A stretch of 64,000 nt of DNA from Palsa-360 sp963710315 (GTDB lineage: Bacteria; Acidobacteriota; Terriglobia; Acidiferrales; UBA7541), in contig CAVPZW010000008.1 in NCBI GenBank assembly GCA_963710315.1, positions 806,001 to 870,000 on the forward strand. Direction: 5' to 3'. Below are positions 43,016-51,368 of the stretch, in pieces (within the stretch, counting starts at the first letter, position 1; every line of letters begins with the position of its first letter). The position numbers were made by a program, and so were the translations under genes. The notes beneath the pieces were generated by a model. That model had not been told where the DNA came from and searched no databases. It worked only from the letters and a program-made list of their open reading frames with translations.

Positions 43016-44087
43016 ATGAGCACCGTTCACTGGCTATCGCCTGACGAGCAAGGTGAGTGGGATGCCTTTGTCGCGAGGCATCCGCAAGGACTCGTCTATC
43101 ACCTCTCGTCATGGCAAAAAGTACTCGAAGAGCGCATTTGGGCACATCCGAGGGCGATTCCTTGTCCTGAAGGATGGGAGCGGACAGATACAGGCTGGTC
43201 TGCCTGTGTATACCGTGAAAAGCTGGCTATTGAAGGACAGAACCGTCAGCGTGCCTTTTGCGACCATATGCGATCCGCTGGTTTCGACGCAGGAAGAGTT
43301 CAACCTGCTGTGGCCGGCAATCGAAGACGTGTCTGGAAAGCAGGGGAGCCGGCGAATCGAGATTCGCACCAGGCGCATCAGCACGGACTGCATGCCTGCT
43401 TTCTTACGGGCCAGCGCCAGATACAAGCACCACTACCTTCCGCTCAGCCAAAATACCGATGCCCTGTTCCGCAGTTTCAGCCAATCTTGTGTGCGCCGCC
43501 GGGTGGACAAGGCCAAGCGTGCAGGTATTGTCGCGGAAGAGCGCCATGATGAGCAAAGCTTGCGGGCCTTCCATGACATGCTGGTCGCTACGCGTCGCAG
43601 GCGCTCGCTTCCCCCTATGCCATTTGCTTTCTTCCAGTCCATCTATCGCTGCCTGAGCCCGAACAATGTCTCACTGTACCTCGCCTTGCACGAAGGCAAG
43701 CCGGTCGGGGGACTGATGGCCTTGAAGTTCAAGGACATGTGGACCATGGAGTACAACGGCGATGCGGACAACTCACCCCCGGGCGTCAACCAATTTCTAT
43801 GTTGGGAGGCCATCCAGCGCGCCAAGAGCAGCGGTGCGGAATTCTACAGCTTCGGGCGTACCTCGCTGGACAACCCAAGTTTGCTCGAATACAAGAGCCG
43901 GTGGGCCACCATTGAAGAGGACTTAACTGACTTCGTTAGTTTCCCGGGTTCCGCGTCGGCGCGAGCCGATGAATCCCCGAAAGCGCTCAGTCTGGCCCTT
44001 CGCGCGGCTGCCAAGCGGCTCCTGCAGCACGCTCCCGCCGCGCTTCAGAAATCCTTCGGCGATTTCTGTTACCGGCATCTCGGATAG
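43016..44087 (+). pseudogene. FemAB-like peptidyl/acyltransferase gene, interrupted by a frameshift
   Basis: The N-terminal ~39 residues (MSTVHWLSPDEQGEWDAFVA..., ending SSWQKVLEE) start at ATG 43016 in frame 2. The rest (from FGHIRGRFLVLKDGSG) is in frame 3 up to the stop at 44087. The break is at about 43133, consistent with one inserted or two deleted bases. Joined, the protein is ~355 residues with the GNAT-type FemAB fold (CVRRRVDKAKRAGI and GGLMALKFKDMWTMEYNGD), as in PEP-CTERM/exopolysaccharide loci. The 3' part is well conserved, so the shift may be recent or a sequence error. An internal GTG at 43053 would give only the truncated form. Confidence 0.8.
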
Positions 44088-44333
44088 CCGGCATGTCGGA
44101 CAGGCTGAATGGGAAGCCGCCTGCGGGCTGGCGATATGCGGGTCTTCTACCTGGAGCCATGCCACAAGGAGAATTTCGGTGCAATTGGTATTAGCGACTG
44201 CAACATCGGGAGGCAGCCTTTCCTACTGCGCTCTTTGTGAGTTCGCGCCGGTCTTGGCCAACATGCTTGAATGGGTTGCACCTATGAAAATAACCACGGA
44301 AGTTGTGAACACCTTTGACACTTTGGGGGAACA

Positions 44334-45527
44334 ATGCGAATAGGCTTTGTAGGATGTGGATTTACCGCCGACCACTATGTAGACAGCCTGAGGCGATACC
44401 CTGAATTGGAGTTGGCGGCCGCGACGGACAAAGATGAGCAGCGCGCCGCCAAATTTTGCGCGTATCACAAGGTAAAGCAGGCCCCGAATTTGCAAGCGAT
44501 GCTGGCCGACCCCAGCATCGAGATGATCGTCAATCTCACCAAGTCCAGCAGCCATTTTGAAGTGTCCAAGGCGTGTTTAGAAGCCGGGAAACATGTATAT
44601 ACCGAAAAACCCGTGGCGACCACATTTTCAGAGGCCCAGGCATTAGTGGAGATGGCGGCCGAAAGAGGGCTCTACTTCTCCTCGGCCCCGTGCACATTGT
44701 TGGGAGAGCAGGCCCAAACACTTTGGAGAGCTTTGCGTAAGAACGAAATAGGACCGGTTCACGTGGTATATGCGGAGCTTGAAGATGGTCCCTTTCATTT
44801 GGGCGAGCCGCATACATGGCAATCTCCATGTGGTGCTCCCTATGATTATCGTGGAGAGTTTGAAATGGGCGTGACCATGGAGCACGCGGGGTACTACCTG
44901 AGTATGCTGACGGCCTTCTTTGGACCGGCCAAGACCATCACGGGTTTTGCGGGTTGCATGTGGCCTGAAAAACCAATTTCGCCTCAGGAGACTCTGCATG
45001 TGACCACTCCGGACTTCTCCGTTGCATGCATCACGTTTGAATCTGGAGTGGTGGCCAGATTGACATGCAGTCTTGTAGGGCCTTACAACCACTCCATGAA
45101 AATGGTGGGAGAAACAGGGATCTTGTCGGTTGATGAGAGTTGGAACTTTTCCGCTCCCGTTTATCTCGACAAATATTCCCAACTGAAATTTAAGGTCGAA
45201 AGGTATCCGATCACCAAAACTTACCCAATCATTAGGCATTGGGTGGGCCCCCGTCGCAGACGATATCCCTCCGTGAAGAAAGCCAGCCTTAAGAAGCGGC
45301 AGGTTCGTTACCGCATGGATTACGCACGAGGGATTGCAGAACTTGTGCGAGCGATTACTGAAAAACGCACGCCTCGGCTGCCGGCCGATTTCTGCTTGCA
45401 TGTGACAGAACTGGCACTAGCCATACAAAATGCCACCCAAACGCCCTACAAGGTAACGACGACTTTTAAGCCGTTACAACCAATGGATGATGCTGAACTG
45501 GAGAAATTAATTCCAGCAGGCTGGTAG
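44334..45527 (+). CDS. Gfo/Idh/MocA-family oxidoreductase
   Basis: NAD(P)-dependent sugar oxidoreductase, 397 residues. N-terminal Rossmann fold begins RIGFVGCGFTADHYVDSLRRYPELE; the family signature YTEKPVATTFSEAQALVEMA (~82-105) holds the catalytic Lys region EKP. The C-terminal beta-sheet domain includes EFEMGVTMEHAGYYLSML. Such enzymes make nucleotide-sugar derivatives or oxidise sugars; exact substrate unknown. It is the last gene of the glycan patch; the ~245-base gap before it holds no other gene. Confidence 0.93.
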   Translation: MRIGFVGCGFTADHYVDSLRRYPELELAAATDKDEQRAAKFCAYHKVKQAPNLQAMLADPSIEMIVNLTKSSSHFEVSKACLEAGKHVYTEKPVATTFSEAQALVEMAAERGLYFSSAPCTLLGEQAQTLWRALRKNEIGPVHVVYAELEDGPFHLGEPHTWQSPCGAPYDYRGEFEMGVTMEHAGYYLSMLTAFFGPAKTITGFAGCMWPEKPISPQETLHVTTPDFSVACITFESGVVARLTCSLVGPYNHSMKMVGETGILSVDESWNFSAPVYLDKYSQLKFKVERYPITKTYPIIRHWVGPRRRRYPSVKKASLKKRQVRYRMDYARGIAELVRAITEKRTPRLPADFCLHVTELALAIQNATQTPYKVTTTFKPLQPMDDAELEKLIPAGW

Positions 45528-45785
45528 CACACGGTGCACGGGGCCGAGATTTTCGAAGCCGGCTTTGTGCGGCTGGCACTGCCTATGCCAGCCCGTGCGC
45601 GATAAAGTTGCTCTGAAGAGTCCGGAAGTCATTGCGGTCGCCGCTGAGCGTCCCGCCCCCTACATTATCATTGTAAATTCCTCTTCGGCGACAGGCGGAG
45701 TGCGCGATCTCGCCTTGCGCATCGTTTCCAAACAGCTTACGAAAGCTCGCATCGTGGAGCCCCGCCGGGCAAGCAACATTAGAGA

Positions 45786-45815
45786 TTGAGTGTTTGTGCT
45801 CTGCTCCTCTATAAT
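45786..45815 (+). promoter_or_regulatory. Candidate sigma-70 promoter of the PpiD-like gene
   Basis: TTGAGT (45786-45791), 18-base spacer and a consensus TATAAT (45810-45815), about 85 bases before the GTG start. The rest of the 45528-45901 gap contains no supported gene. Confidence 0.55.
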
Positions 45816-45901
45816 GCCTTGCTTCGCCAGGTGTGCGGCAGTTGTGTGCTTTTCTGAAACATTGGGAAAGTATGTAGCGCTGCGCGGGAGGATTTTCGGC
45901 C

Positions 45902-47818
45902 GTGTGGGATGCTCTTCGTGAAAAAAAGATAGGCGTACGCATCATGCTCGGAGTCGTTGTGGGGATTCTGGGGATCGGCATGCTGCTGTACCTCGTGCCG
46001 CAAGGAACCAATGATTTGAGCGCTGCGGAGTCTGTCGCAAAAGTTGGCGACCAGACCATCACGGTGGTCGATGTGCAGAATCAATTGGCCAAGAGCACGC
46101 GCGGCAGCCAGATTCCCCCCGCCCTCGTGCCCATCTACACGCAGCAGGCGCTCGACCAATTGGTCGATGAGAAGATGCTGTCAATGGAAGCCGACCGCAT
46201 GGGCCTGACCGTTTCGGACGAAGAGCATGCCGACTTCCTGAAGAAACTCGTCCCGACCGCGTTCACCGGCGACACCTTTATCGGAATGGACCGTTACAGC
46301 GCGGAAGTTCAGGCGCGCTTTCAGATGAGCGTCCCGGAGTTTGAGTCGGAAGTGAAAAATGCGCTGCTGCAGCAGAAGTTCCAGCAGATTGTGACCGATG
46401 GCATCACGGCCAGTGACGACGATGTGCGCGAAGAATTCCGCCGCGAAAATGACAAGATCAAACTCGACTACGCGCTGATCAAGCCGACGGACCTGCAGTC
46501 CAAGGTGGAAGCTTCCGAGGCCGACATTGCAGCTTACTTCGACAAGAATAAAGCGCAGTACGTTGTGCCCGAGCGCAGGACCGTGGACTACGCACTGCTG
46601 AGCCTGGCGCAGCTTCGCCAGCGCTCCCCAATTACCGAGGACGAAGAAAAGGTCTATTACCAGAGCCATATCGATCAATACAAGCTGGAAGACCGCGCGC
46701 ATGTCGCCCACATTCTTTTCAAGACCGTGGGCATGACCGACGCCGAGGCTGCCGAGATCAAGAAGAAGGCCGAGGGCGTCCTCAACAAGGCCAAGCATGG
46801 CGGGAATTTCGCCGATCTGGCCAAGCAAAACTCCGAGGACACCACCAAGGATAAGGGCGGCGACCTGGGCTGGATCGTTCGCGGGCAGACCGTTCCCGAA
46901 TTCGAGGCAGCCGCGTTCAGCCTCCCAAAGGGATCGATTTCAGACCTGGTGAAGACCCAATACGGCTTCCACATCATTCAGGTAATTGACCGCGAGACCG
47001 CGCGCACGCAGACGCTGGATGAAGTCAAAGCCACTATTATCAATCAGTTGCAGCAGGAGAAGGCGGAGCAGTTAGGAGAAACCGTTTCCACGCAGATTGC
47101 CGACGAAATTCGCCGCAGCGGACGTATACCGCTTGATGAATTGGCCAAGAAATTTAACATGACCACCGGGGAAGCAAAGCTGGTTGAAGCAACCCAGCCT
47201 CTGCCGGAGCTTGGCAATGCGCCGGGTTTGATGGATACCATATTTCACCAGCGCGTGGGAGATGTAGGTGCCCCGATTCACACGGATGCAGGGTATGTCG
47301 TCCTTTCCGTAAAGGACATTCAGCCCTCGCATGCCGCGACGCTTGCGGAGGTTCATGACCGAGTGGCCGGGGATTACCGCCATGAAAAGGCCGTGGAACT
47401 CGCGAAAACTCGCGCCGAAGACCTTGCCAAGCGCGCCAAGTCGGGTGAGAACTTCGCGTCTGCCGCCAAAGCCCTTGGGTTAGAGATAAAGACTTCCGAG
47501 CCGGTCTCTCGGACGGGCTCGATTCCAGACGTTGGAAGCGCCAAGCAATTTGCCGCCGCGTTTACTCAGACGGTCGGCCAGACCGGCGATCCACTACCCC
47601 TCGGACAGAATTGGGTCGTTTATCGTGTCGCGCAGCACGATCCCGTCAACCAGGATGATTTCGAGAAGCAGAAGTCCAAGGTCGAAGCGCAGGTTCTGCA
47701 ACAGAAGCGGCAAACCGCCTACGAATTGTTCCGAGCCGGGTTGAAAGCACGCCTCCAGAAGGACGGCAAGATTCAGTTCAATGCGGAGACTTTGAAGCGT
47801 CTGACGAATCCTGCATAG
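45902..47818 (+). CDS. PpiD/SurA-type peptidyl-prolyl cis-trans isomerase
   Basis: 638 residues from a GTG start with GGGAGG upstream. One N-terminal membrane helix (~12-34, VRIMLGVVVGILGIGMLLYLV) anchors it, with the bulk in the periplasm. A SurA_N-like chaperone region (~45-200) contains VDEKMLSMEADRMGL. A parvulin PPIase domain (~258-365) has AHVAHILFKTV, FADLAKQNSED, GGDLGWIVRGQTVPEFE and YGFHIIQVIDRE. A second degenerate parvulin-like region lies C-terminal. It assists folding of exported and outer-membrane proteins. Confidence 0.93.
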   Translation: MWDALREKKIGVRIMLGVVVGILGIGMLLYLVPQGTNDLSAAESVAKVGDQTITVVDVQNQLAKSTRGSQIPPALVPIYTQQALDQLVDEKMLSMEADRMGLTVSDEEHADFLKKLVPTAFTGDTFIGMDRYSAEVQARFQMSVPEFESEVKNALLQQKFQQIVTDGITASDDDVREEFRRENDKIKLDYALIKPTDLQSKVEASEADIAAYFDKNKAQYVVPERRTVDYALLSLAQLRQRSPITEDEEKVYYQSHIDQYKLEDRAHVAHILFKTVGMTDAEAAEIKKKAEGVLNKAKHGGNFADLAKQNSEDTTKDKGGDLGWIVRGQTVPEFEAAAFSLPKGSISDLVKTQYGFHIIQVIDRETARTQTLDEVKATIINQLQQEKAEQLGETVSTQIADEIRRSGRIPLDELAKKFNMTTGEAKLVEATQPLPELGNAPGLMDTIFHQRVGDVGAPIHTDAGYVVLSVKDIQPSHAATLAEVHDRVAGDYRHEKAVELAKTRAEDLAKRAKSGENFASAAKALGLEIKTSEPVSRTGSIPDVGSAKQFAAAFTQTVGQTGDPLPLGQNWVVYRVAQHDPVNQDDFEKQKSKVEAQVLQQKRQTAYELFRAGLKARLQKDGKIQFNAETLKRLTNPA

Positions 47819-48109
47819 GCTGTAACGTCTAGAAAATAAGTTAGTTACTAGTTGTTCCGTGGAACTTGCTTTCCTGTTTCCCCTGAGCTAGCATATGTTT
47901 GTTGGCAGTCTCGGACCCTTCGCCAGTGGTTCAAGATCTTGAGCCTGCCGCCTTCCCAGCGCCCATTGCCCCTAATCTAGGATGATTCTCAAGAATTTCG
48001 ACGATTGATTTTCCATTAGGCATTCGACTGTACGAACAATCGGGCGCTGAAGTTCAAATGCAAGGTGCTATTTTACCAGGCGGCGAAAGTTAAGTGAGTG
48101 AGGTGCGTG

Positions 48110-48532
48110 ATGCAGGAAAAGACCAACCATCGCAATGAGTATCAATGCTCGATCGAAGTGAATCGCAATGGCAAGTACTGCGTGCGCGTTCGGGCGCTAT
48201 TTGCCCGCAAGGAATGGGTTTTGCCGGTATTCTTTCTTGCCTCCACCTTTGACGGCGCCATGCGCAAACTGGAAGAAGTGTTGCAATTCCTGCAGCGGCA
48301 GGAGGAGCGCCTGAGGTTCTGGGGCGTGGAATCTTCGGACGACCCTACTTTTTCCGAGGAACTTGTGCGAGAGGCAGGGTTGCGGCTGGACCGCCGAACC
48401 GAATTTCCGACGAGGTCGTCGAATGTGGCCCTCTCGCCTGAGAAACCCGTTCCAGCCGTGCTGCTGGCTCCGGTTCGCCGGGGATTGGCCCACTCGATCG
48501 ATGCCAGCCGCGCCGAGGCAGCCGGGAACTAG
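48110..48532 (+). CDS. Conserved hypothetical small protein
   Basis: ATG 48110 is preferred over GTG 48098, as GAGG lies 6 bases before it; 140 residues. The N-terminal ~75 residues look folded (YQCSIEVNRNGKYCVRVRALF, then a helix DGAMRKLEEVLQFLQRQEERL). The C-terminal half is Ser/Pro/Arg-rich and probably disordered. No signal peptide or known domain. It is not in an obvious operon. Confidence 0.65.
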   Translation: MQEKTNHRNEYQCSIEVNRNGKYCVRVRALFARKEWVLPVFFLASTFDGAMRKLEEVLQFLQRQEERLRFWGVESSDDPTFSEELVREAGLRLDRRTEFPTRSSNVALSPEKPVPAVLLAPVRRGLAHSIDASRAEAAGN

Positions 48533-48535
48533 ACT

Positions 48536-48811
48536 TTACTTTTCCCTCAAAATGACTTCACCGTTGCCGACGGGCTGGTCGTTCAGCCACAAGCGGTACT
48601 TGTAAGCGCCAGGGTTAGTACCGGGGCGCGGCGGTCCGCTTTGCAGCTGGCGGCCCGGAGGAGCCTGGAAGACGTTGGATTGGAATGGGCAGCGGTTGGG
48701 ATCGAATTGAATCTTGAGATTGCCGGTGTCGGACAGCCAGACGACTTGCTCGTCGGAATTAATCACCACGATTTCGGGTATTACGCCAACCAGAACTAGT
48801 TTTTCCGCCAT
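48536..48811 (-). CDS. Small beta-rich protein, possibly cupredoxin-like
   Basis: ATG 48811 (MAEKLVLVGVIPEIVVI) has GGAGGG about 10 bases upstream; the frame extends to 48907 but without a better start. 91 residues of alternating strands: INSDEQVVWLSDTGNLKIQF, PFQSNVFQAPPG and GAYKYRLWLNDQPVGNGEVI. The strand order and the G-x-YKY ending recall small cupredoxin folds, but the copper-binding His/Cys/Met set is not seen and there is no signal peptide. Convergent with the preceding gene, three bases apart. Confidence 0.65.
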   Translation of the reverse strand: MAEKLVLVGVIPEIVVINSDEQVVWLSDTGNLKIQFDPNRCPFQSNVFQAPPGRQLQSGPPRPGTNPGAYKYRLWLNDQPVGNGEVILREK

Positions 48812-49302
48812 CGATGCGCTTCCCTCCAGTGCCACGCGAAGATAGCACAGCAGGCGGCGACCGCGCTTGCAGAATGTGCATGTTTCCGTGGGTTGCTGTG
48901 AACGCATGGCCAGGTCAGAGTATGGTTTTCTCTGTGCCCTCTGTGTTCTCTGTGTTGAAGGATTTTGAATTGCCGCGTGAAGGGCGCAAGATCATTAACA
49001 CAGAGGACGCAGAGAAAAGAGGAGAAACGCGTGGAATGAGGAGCGCCAATCTGCGTGTGCGATGGAATGCGGCGAAGCAGGCGATGATTGTTGAGACACA
49101 GCCATTTTGGCGGTTGCGCGGGGGCGGGGAATCGCGCAAACTATATATGCGTCGAAAGTTTGCTTGCGAAAAATGTTCCGGGACGCGGCCGGGCTATCGT
49201 TTGATCCACTGAGCCATCATCGATGGTCCAAGCACGAATTCATATGACGCAACTTTGGATGAGCCGGCACGAATATTCGCGTGAAAGCTGAGGTTTGATT
49301 CC
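48812..49302. other. Intergenic region with a family C repeat
   Basis: About 490 bases between the small beta-rich gene (-) and the aminotransferase (+). Besides the inverted repeat at 48926-49018 I see no gene; an open frame at 48814-49212 runs through the repeat and is not credible. Confidence 0.4.
48926..49018. repeat. Dispersed inverted-repeat element, family C
   Basis: Left arm 48926-48956 contains CCTCTGTGTTCTCTGTGTT; right arm 48997-49018 reads AACACAGAGGACGCAGAGAA then AA. Loop about 40 bases. Same family as 17891-17974. Confidence 0.85.
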
Positions 49303-50514
49303 ATGATGAATCCGATGGACGAATTACGACCGCCGACAAGGCTGATGCTCACGCCCGGCCCTTCTTGTATCAGCCCGCGCGTGTACCGCGCGCTGGCCAC
49401 GCCAATTGTGGGGCATGTCGATCCGTGGTTCACCGAATTTATGGGCGGTGTTCAGGATCTGTTGCGCCGCGTTTTCCAGACGCAGAACCACACCACGTTT
49501 CCGATTTCCGCTTCCGGATCGGGCGGCATCGAAACGGCCGTGGTCAACCTTCTTGAGCCGGGCGACGAGGCCATTGTTTGCGTGAACGGCACATTCTCCG
49601 GGCGCATGGCGGAAATCGCCGAGCGCACAGGAGCCAAGATTCACCGCGTTCCCGCGCCGCTTGGCCGCGCCGTGGACCCGGATGACGTTCGCCGCGCCGG
49701 ACAAGGCCGCAAGATCAAGTTTGTGGGTCTCACGCACGGGGAAACTTCAACAGGCGTGGTATCGAAGCTGGATCCCTTTCGCAAGGTTGCCGATGAACTG
49801 GGCGCCCTGCTGGTGGTGGACAGCGTGGCCACGCTCGCCGGTGTACCGCTTGACGTGGACGGGCAGCGCATCGACGTCTGCTTTAGCGGGACGCAGAAGG
49901 CCATCAGCGCGCCTCCGGGCATGTCACCCATGACGGTGAACGCGCGTGTCGAGGAAATGGTACGTACCCGAAAATCGAAAGTGCAGAGCTGGTATTTCGA
50001 CCTCACCACAGTGATGAATTATTGGGGCAAGGAGCGCACCTATCACCACACGCCGCCGATCCCCTTGATTTACGCGCTGCACGAAGCATTGCGGATCGTT
50101 CTGGAGGAAGGGCTTGAAGCGAGCTGGGAACGCCACAGGCAAAATCAGGTCGCCCTTATCGCGGGCCTGGAAGCCATGGGCATCCGCCTGTTCGTCGAAA
50201 ATCCGGAGGACCGCCTGCCAACCGTCACTGCCGTGTGGATTCCCAATGGCATCGATGGCGTAAAAGCGCGTGGTCGCCTGCTGAACGATTTCAATATCGA
50301 AATTTCCGGTGGGCTCGGGGATATCAAGGCCACAACGTGGCGCATCGGCCTGATGGGATATTCCAGCCAGCGCGCAAACGTGCTCCTGTTCCTCGATTCG
50401 CTGGAAAGAGTCCTGCTCGATCAGGGCATGAAGCTGACCGTGGGCGCGGGCATCGCGGCGGCTGCTGGAAGTTTTGCGCACGCGGAGCCTGTAACCGTCG
50501 GCCACGGAAAGTAG
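49303..50514 (+). CDS. Class V aminotransferase, alanine-glyoxylate/serine-pyruvate type
   Basis: PLP-dependent enzyme of fold type I, 403 residues. It opens TRLMLTPGPSCISPRVYRAL and LVGHVDP-like, with SASGSGGIETAVVNLLEPGDEAIV in the cofactor pocket. The PLP Lys is Lys199 in CFSGTQKAISAPPGMSP. Arg in the C-terminal WRIGLMGYSSQRANV probably binds the substrate carboxylate. Candidates are alanine-glyoxylate, serine-glyoxylate or ureidoglycine-glyoxylate (PucG) aminotransferase; sequence alone does not decide. A small unknown gene follows 4 bases after its stop, so they form an operon. Confidence 0.92.
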   Translation: MMNPMDELRPPTRLMLTPGPSCISPRVYRALATPIVGHVDPWFTEFMGGVQDLLRRVFQTQNHTTFPISASGSGGIETAVVNLLEPGDEAIVCVNGTFSGRMAEIAERTGAKIHRVPAPLGRAVDPDDVRRAGQGRKIKFVGLTHGETSTGVVSKLDPFRKVADELGALLVVDSVATLAGVPLDVDGQRIDVCFSGTQKAISAPPGMSPMTVNARVEEMVRTRKSKVQSWYFDLTTVMNYWGKERTYHHTPPIPLIYALHEALRIVLEEGLEASWERHRQNQVALIAGLEAMGIRLFVENPEDRLPTVTAVWIPNGIDGVKARGRLLNDFNIEISGGLGDIKATTWRIGLMGYSSQRANVLLFLDSLERVLLDQGMKLTVGAGIAAAAGSFAHAEPVTVGHGK

Positions 50515-50518
50515 AATC

Positions 50519-50893
50519 ATGACCACAGCAATTGGAATTTCAAATGTCGGCGCGATGGGCCAATTTGTGGGGGAATTTGACGTGACCTCGCGGCTCACCG
50601 ACCGGACCTACCATTGCCGCTTTTCGCATTTGTGGAACGGCATTGCCACGCGCCACAGCGACACTGTGGACACCAAATTCCTGGTGGACGGCAAGGGATC
50701 GGTTGTGGGCCTGGCGCATCCCGGAATTATTCAATTCAAAGCCAAATCCGGGCGCGATATTTCGGACCGCGAAGCGAGCTATGTAGCCGCCTATTATTTG
50801 AAGGAACAGCTCGAGCAGGAAGACGAGCGGCCACTCTACGATGTCTCCGCGGCGGATGTTGTGCGCATTATCGGGATACTCGGACTTCAGTGA
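50519..50893 (+). CDS. Conserved hypothetical protein in operon with the aminotransferase
   Basis: 124 residues starting 4 bases after the aminotransferase stop. No family recognised. Visible segments: GQFVGEFDVTSRLTDRTYHCRFSHLWNGI, a beta-rich middle (TVDTKFLVDGKGSVVGLAHPG) and a helical acidic C-terminus (YYLKEQLEQEDE, then SAADVVRIIGILGLQ). No signal peptide or membrane helix. The tight spacing suggests a role tied to the aminotransferase, but this is inference. Confidence 0.7.
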   Translation: MTTAIGISNVGAMGQFVGEFDVTSRLTDRTYHCRFSHLWNGIATRHSDTVDTKFLVDGKGSVVGLAHPGIIQFKAKSGRDISDREASYVAAYYLKEQLEQEDERPLYDVSAADVVRIIGILGLQ

Positions 50894-50900
50894 ACGCGTA

Positions 50901-50950
50901 ATTTGTGAATCGTGATTTGTAACTCGTGATTTGTAACTCGTGATTCGTGA
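50901..50950. repeat. Short tandem repeat, 14-base unit
   Basis: TCGTGATTTGTAAC occurs twice in full (50910-50937), flanked by partial copies on both sides, just after the stop of the hypothetical gene. Looks like a small tandem array. Confidence 0.75.
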
Positions 50951-50983
50951 AAGGCGTCTCGCCGTTTTCTTACCTTCTCCTGC

Positions 50984-51014
50984 TTTTCTCCGCGGCCTCT
51001 GTGTTCTCTGTGTT
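50984..51014. repeat. Dispersed repeat, family C, single arm
   Basis: CTCTGTGTTCTCTGTGTT preceded by TTTTCTCCGCGGC; matches the left arm of the 48926 copy. No right arm is visible before the zinc-ribbon gene. Confidence 0.7.
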
Positions 51015-51048
51015 AAAGCTTCTTCCGATGGCTGGGCAAGGATTGCAA

Positions 51049-51207
51049 CTATGCGTCGGAGAGCGATTCGTTGAAGCCGGCCGATGGTTCCGGCACCTCG
51101 CTGGACTCCACGATGGCTCCGCAATCCAGGCATTCCACATATTCCGCGTCGGAATCCTTGGCGATCAGTTTGGTGCGGGCGTGGCGGCAGGCGGCAGTGT
51201 CGTTCAC
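51049..51207 (-). CDS. Small zinc-ribbon protein (52 residues)
   Basis: GTG 51207 is preceded by CAGGAG with 7-base spacing, a strong ribosome site. The 52-residue product contains CRHARTKLI near the N-terminus and ECLDCGAIVE at residues 25-34, so Cys7/His9 and Cys26/Cys29 could bind one zinc. The C-terminal ~20 residues are acidic. The gene lies between two plus-strand operons. Function unknown; such mini-ribbons may bind RNA, DNA or protein partners. Confidence 0.75.
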   Translation of the reverse strand: MNDTAACRHARTKLIAKDSDAEYVECLDCGAIVESSEVPEPSAGFNESLSDA

Positions 51208-51368
51208 AAGATTACTCCTGAACTATCAACGCAAATTTTAACACGCGTCCTGGCGCGCCAAGCCGAACTAATTCTCCAATGAACTCCACCAAAATGTCGC
51301 GACCTGAGTTATAAGAGAAACCTTGCATATGGGCGCGATCCGGGGCGGATGCCCCTTCCGCTTGACGC

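Noticed and set aside
48814..49212. 132-codon plus-strand frame
   Set aside because: It runs through both arms of a family C inverted repeat and encodes no plausible protein.
50901..50950. Start of a CRISPR array
   Set aside because: The unit is only 14 bases, has no spacers, two full copies and no cas genes nearby.
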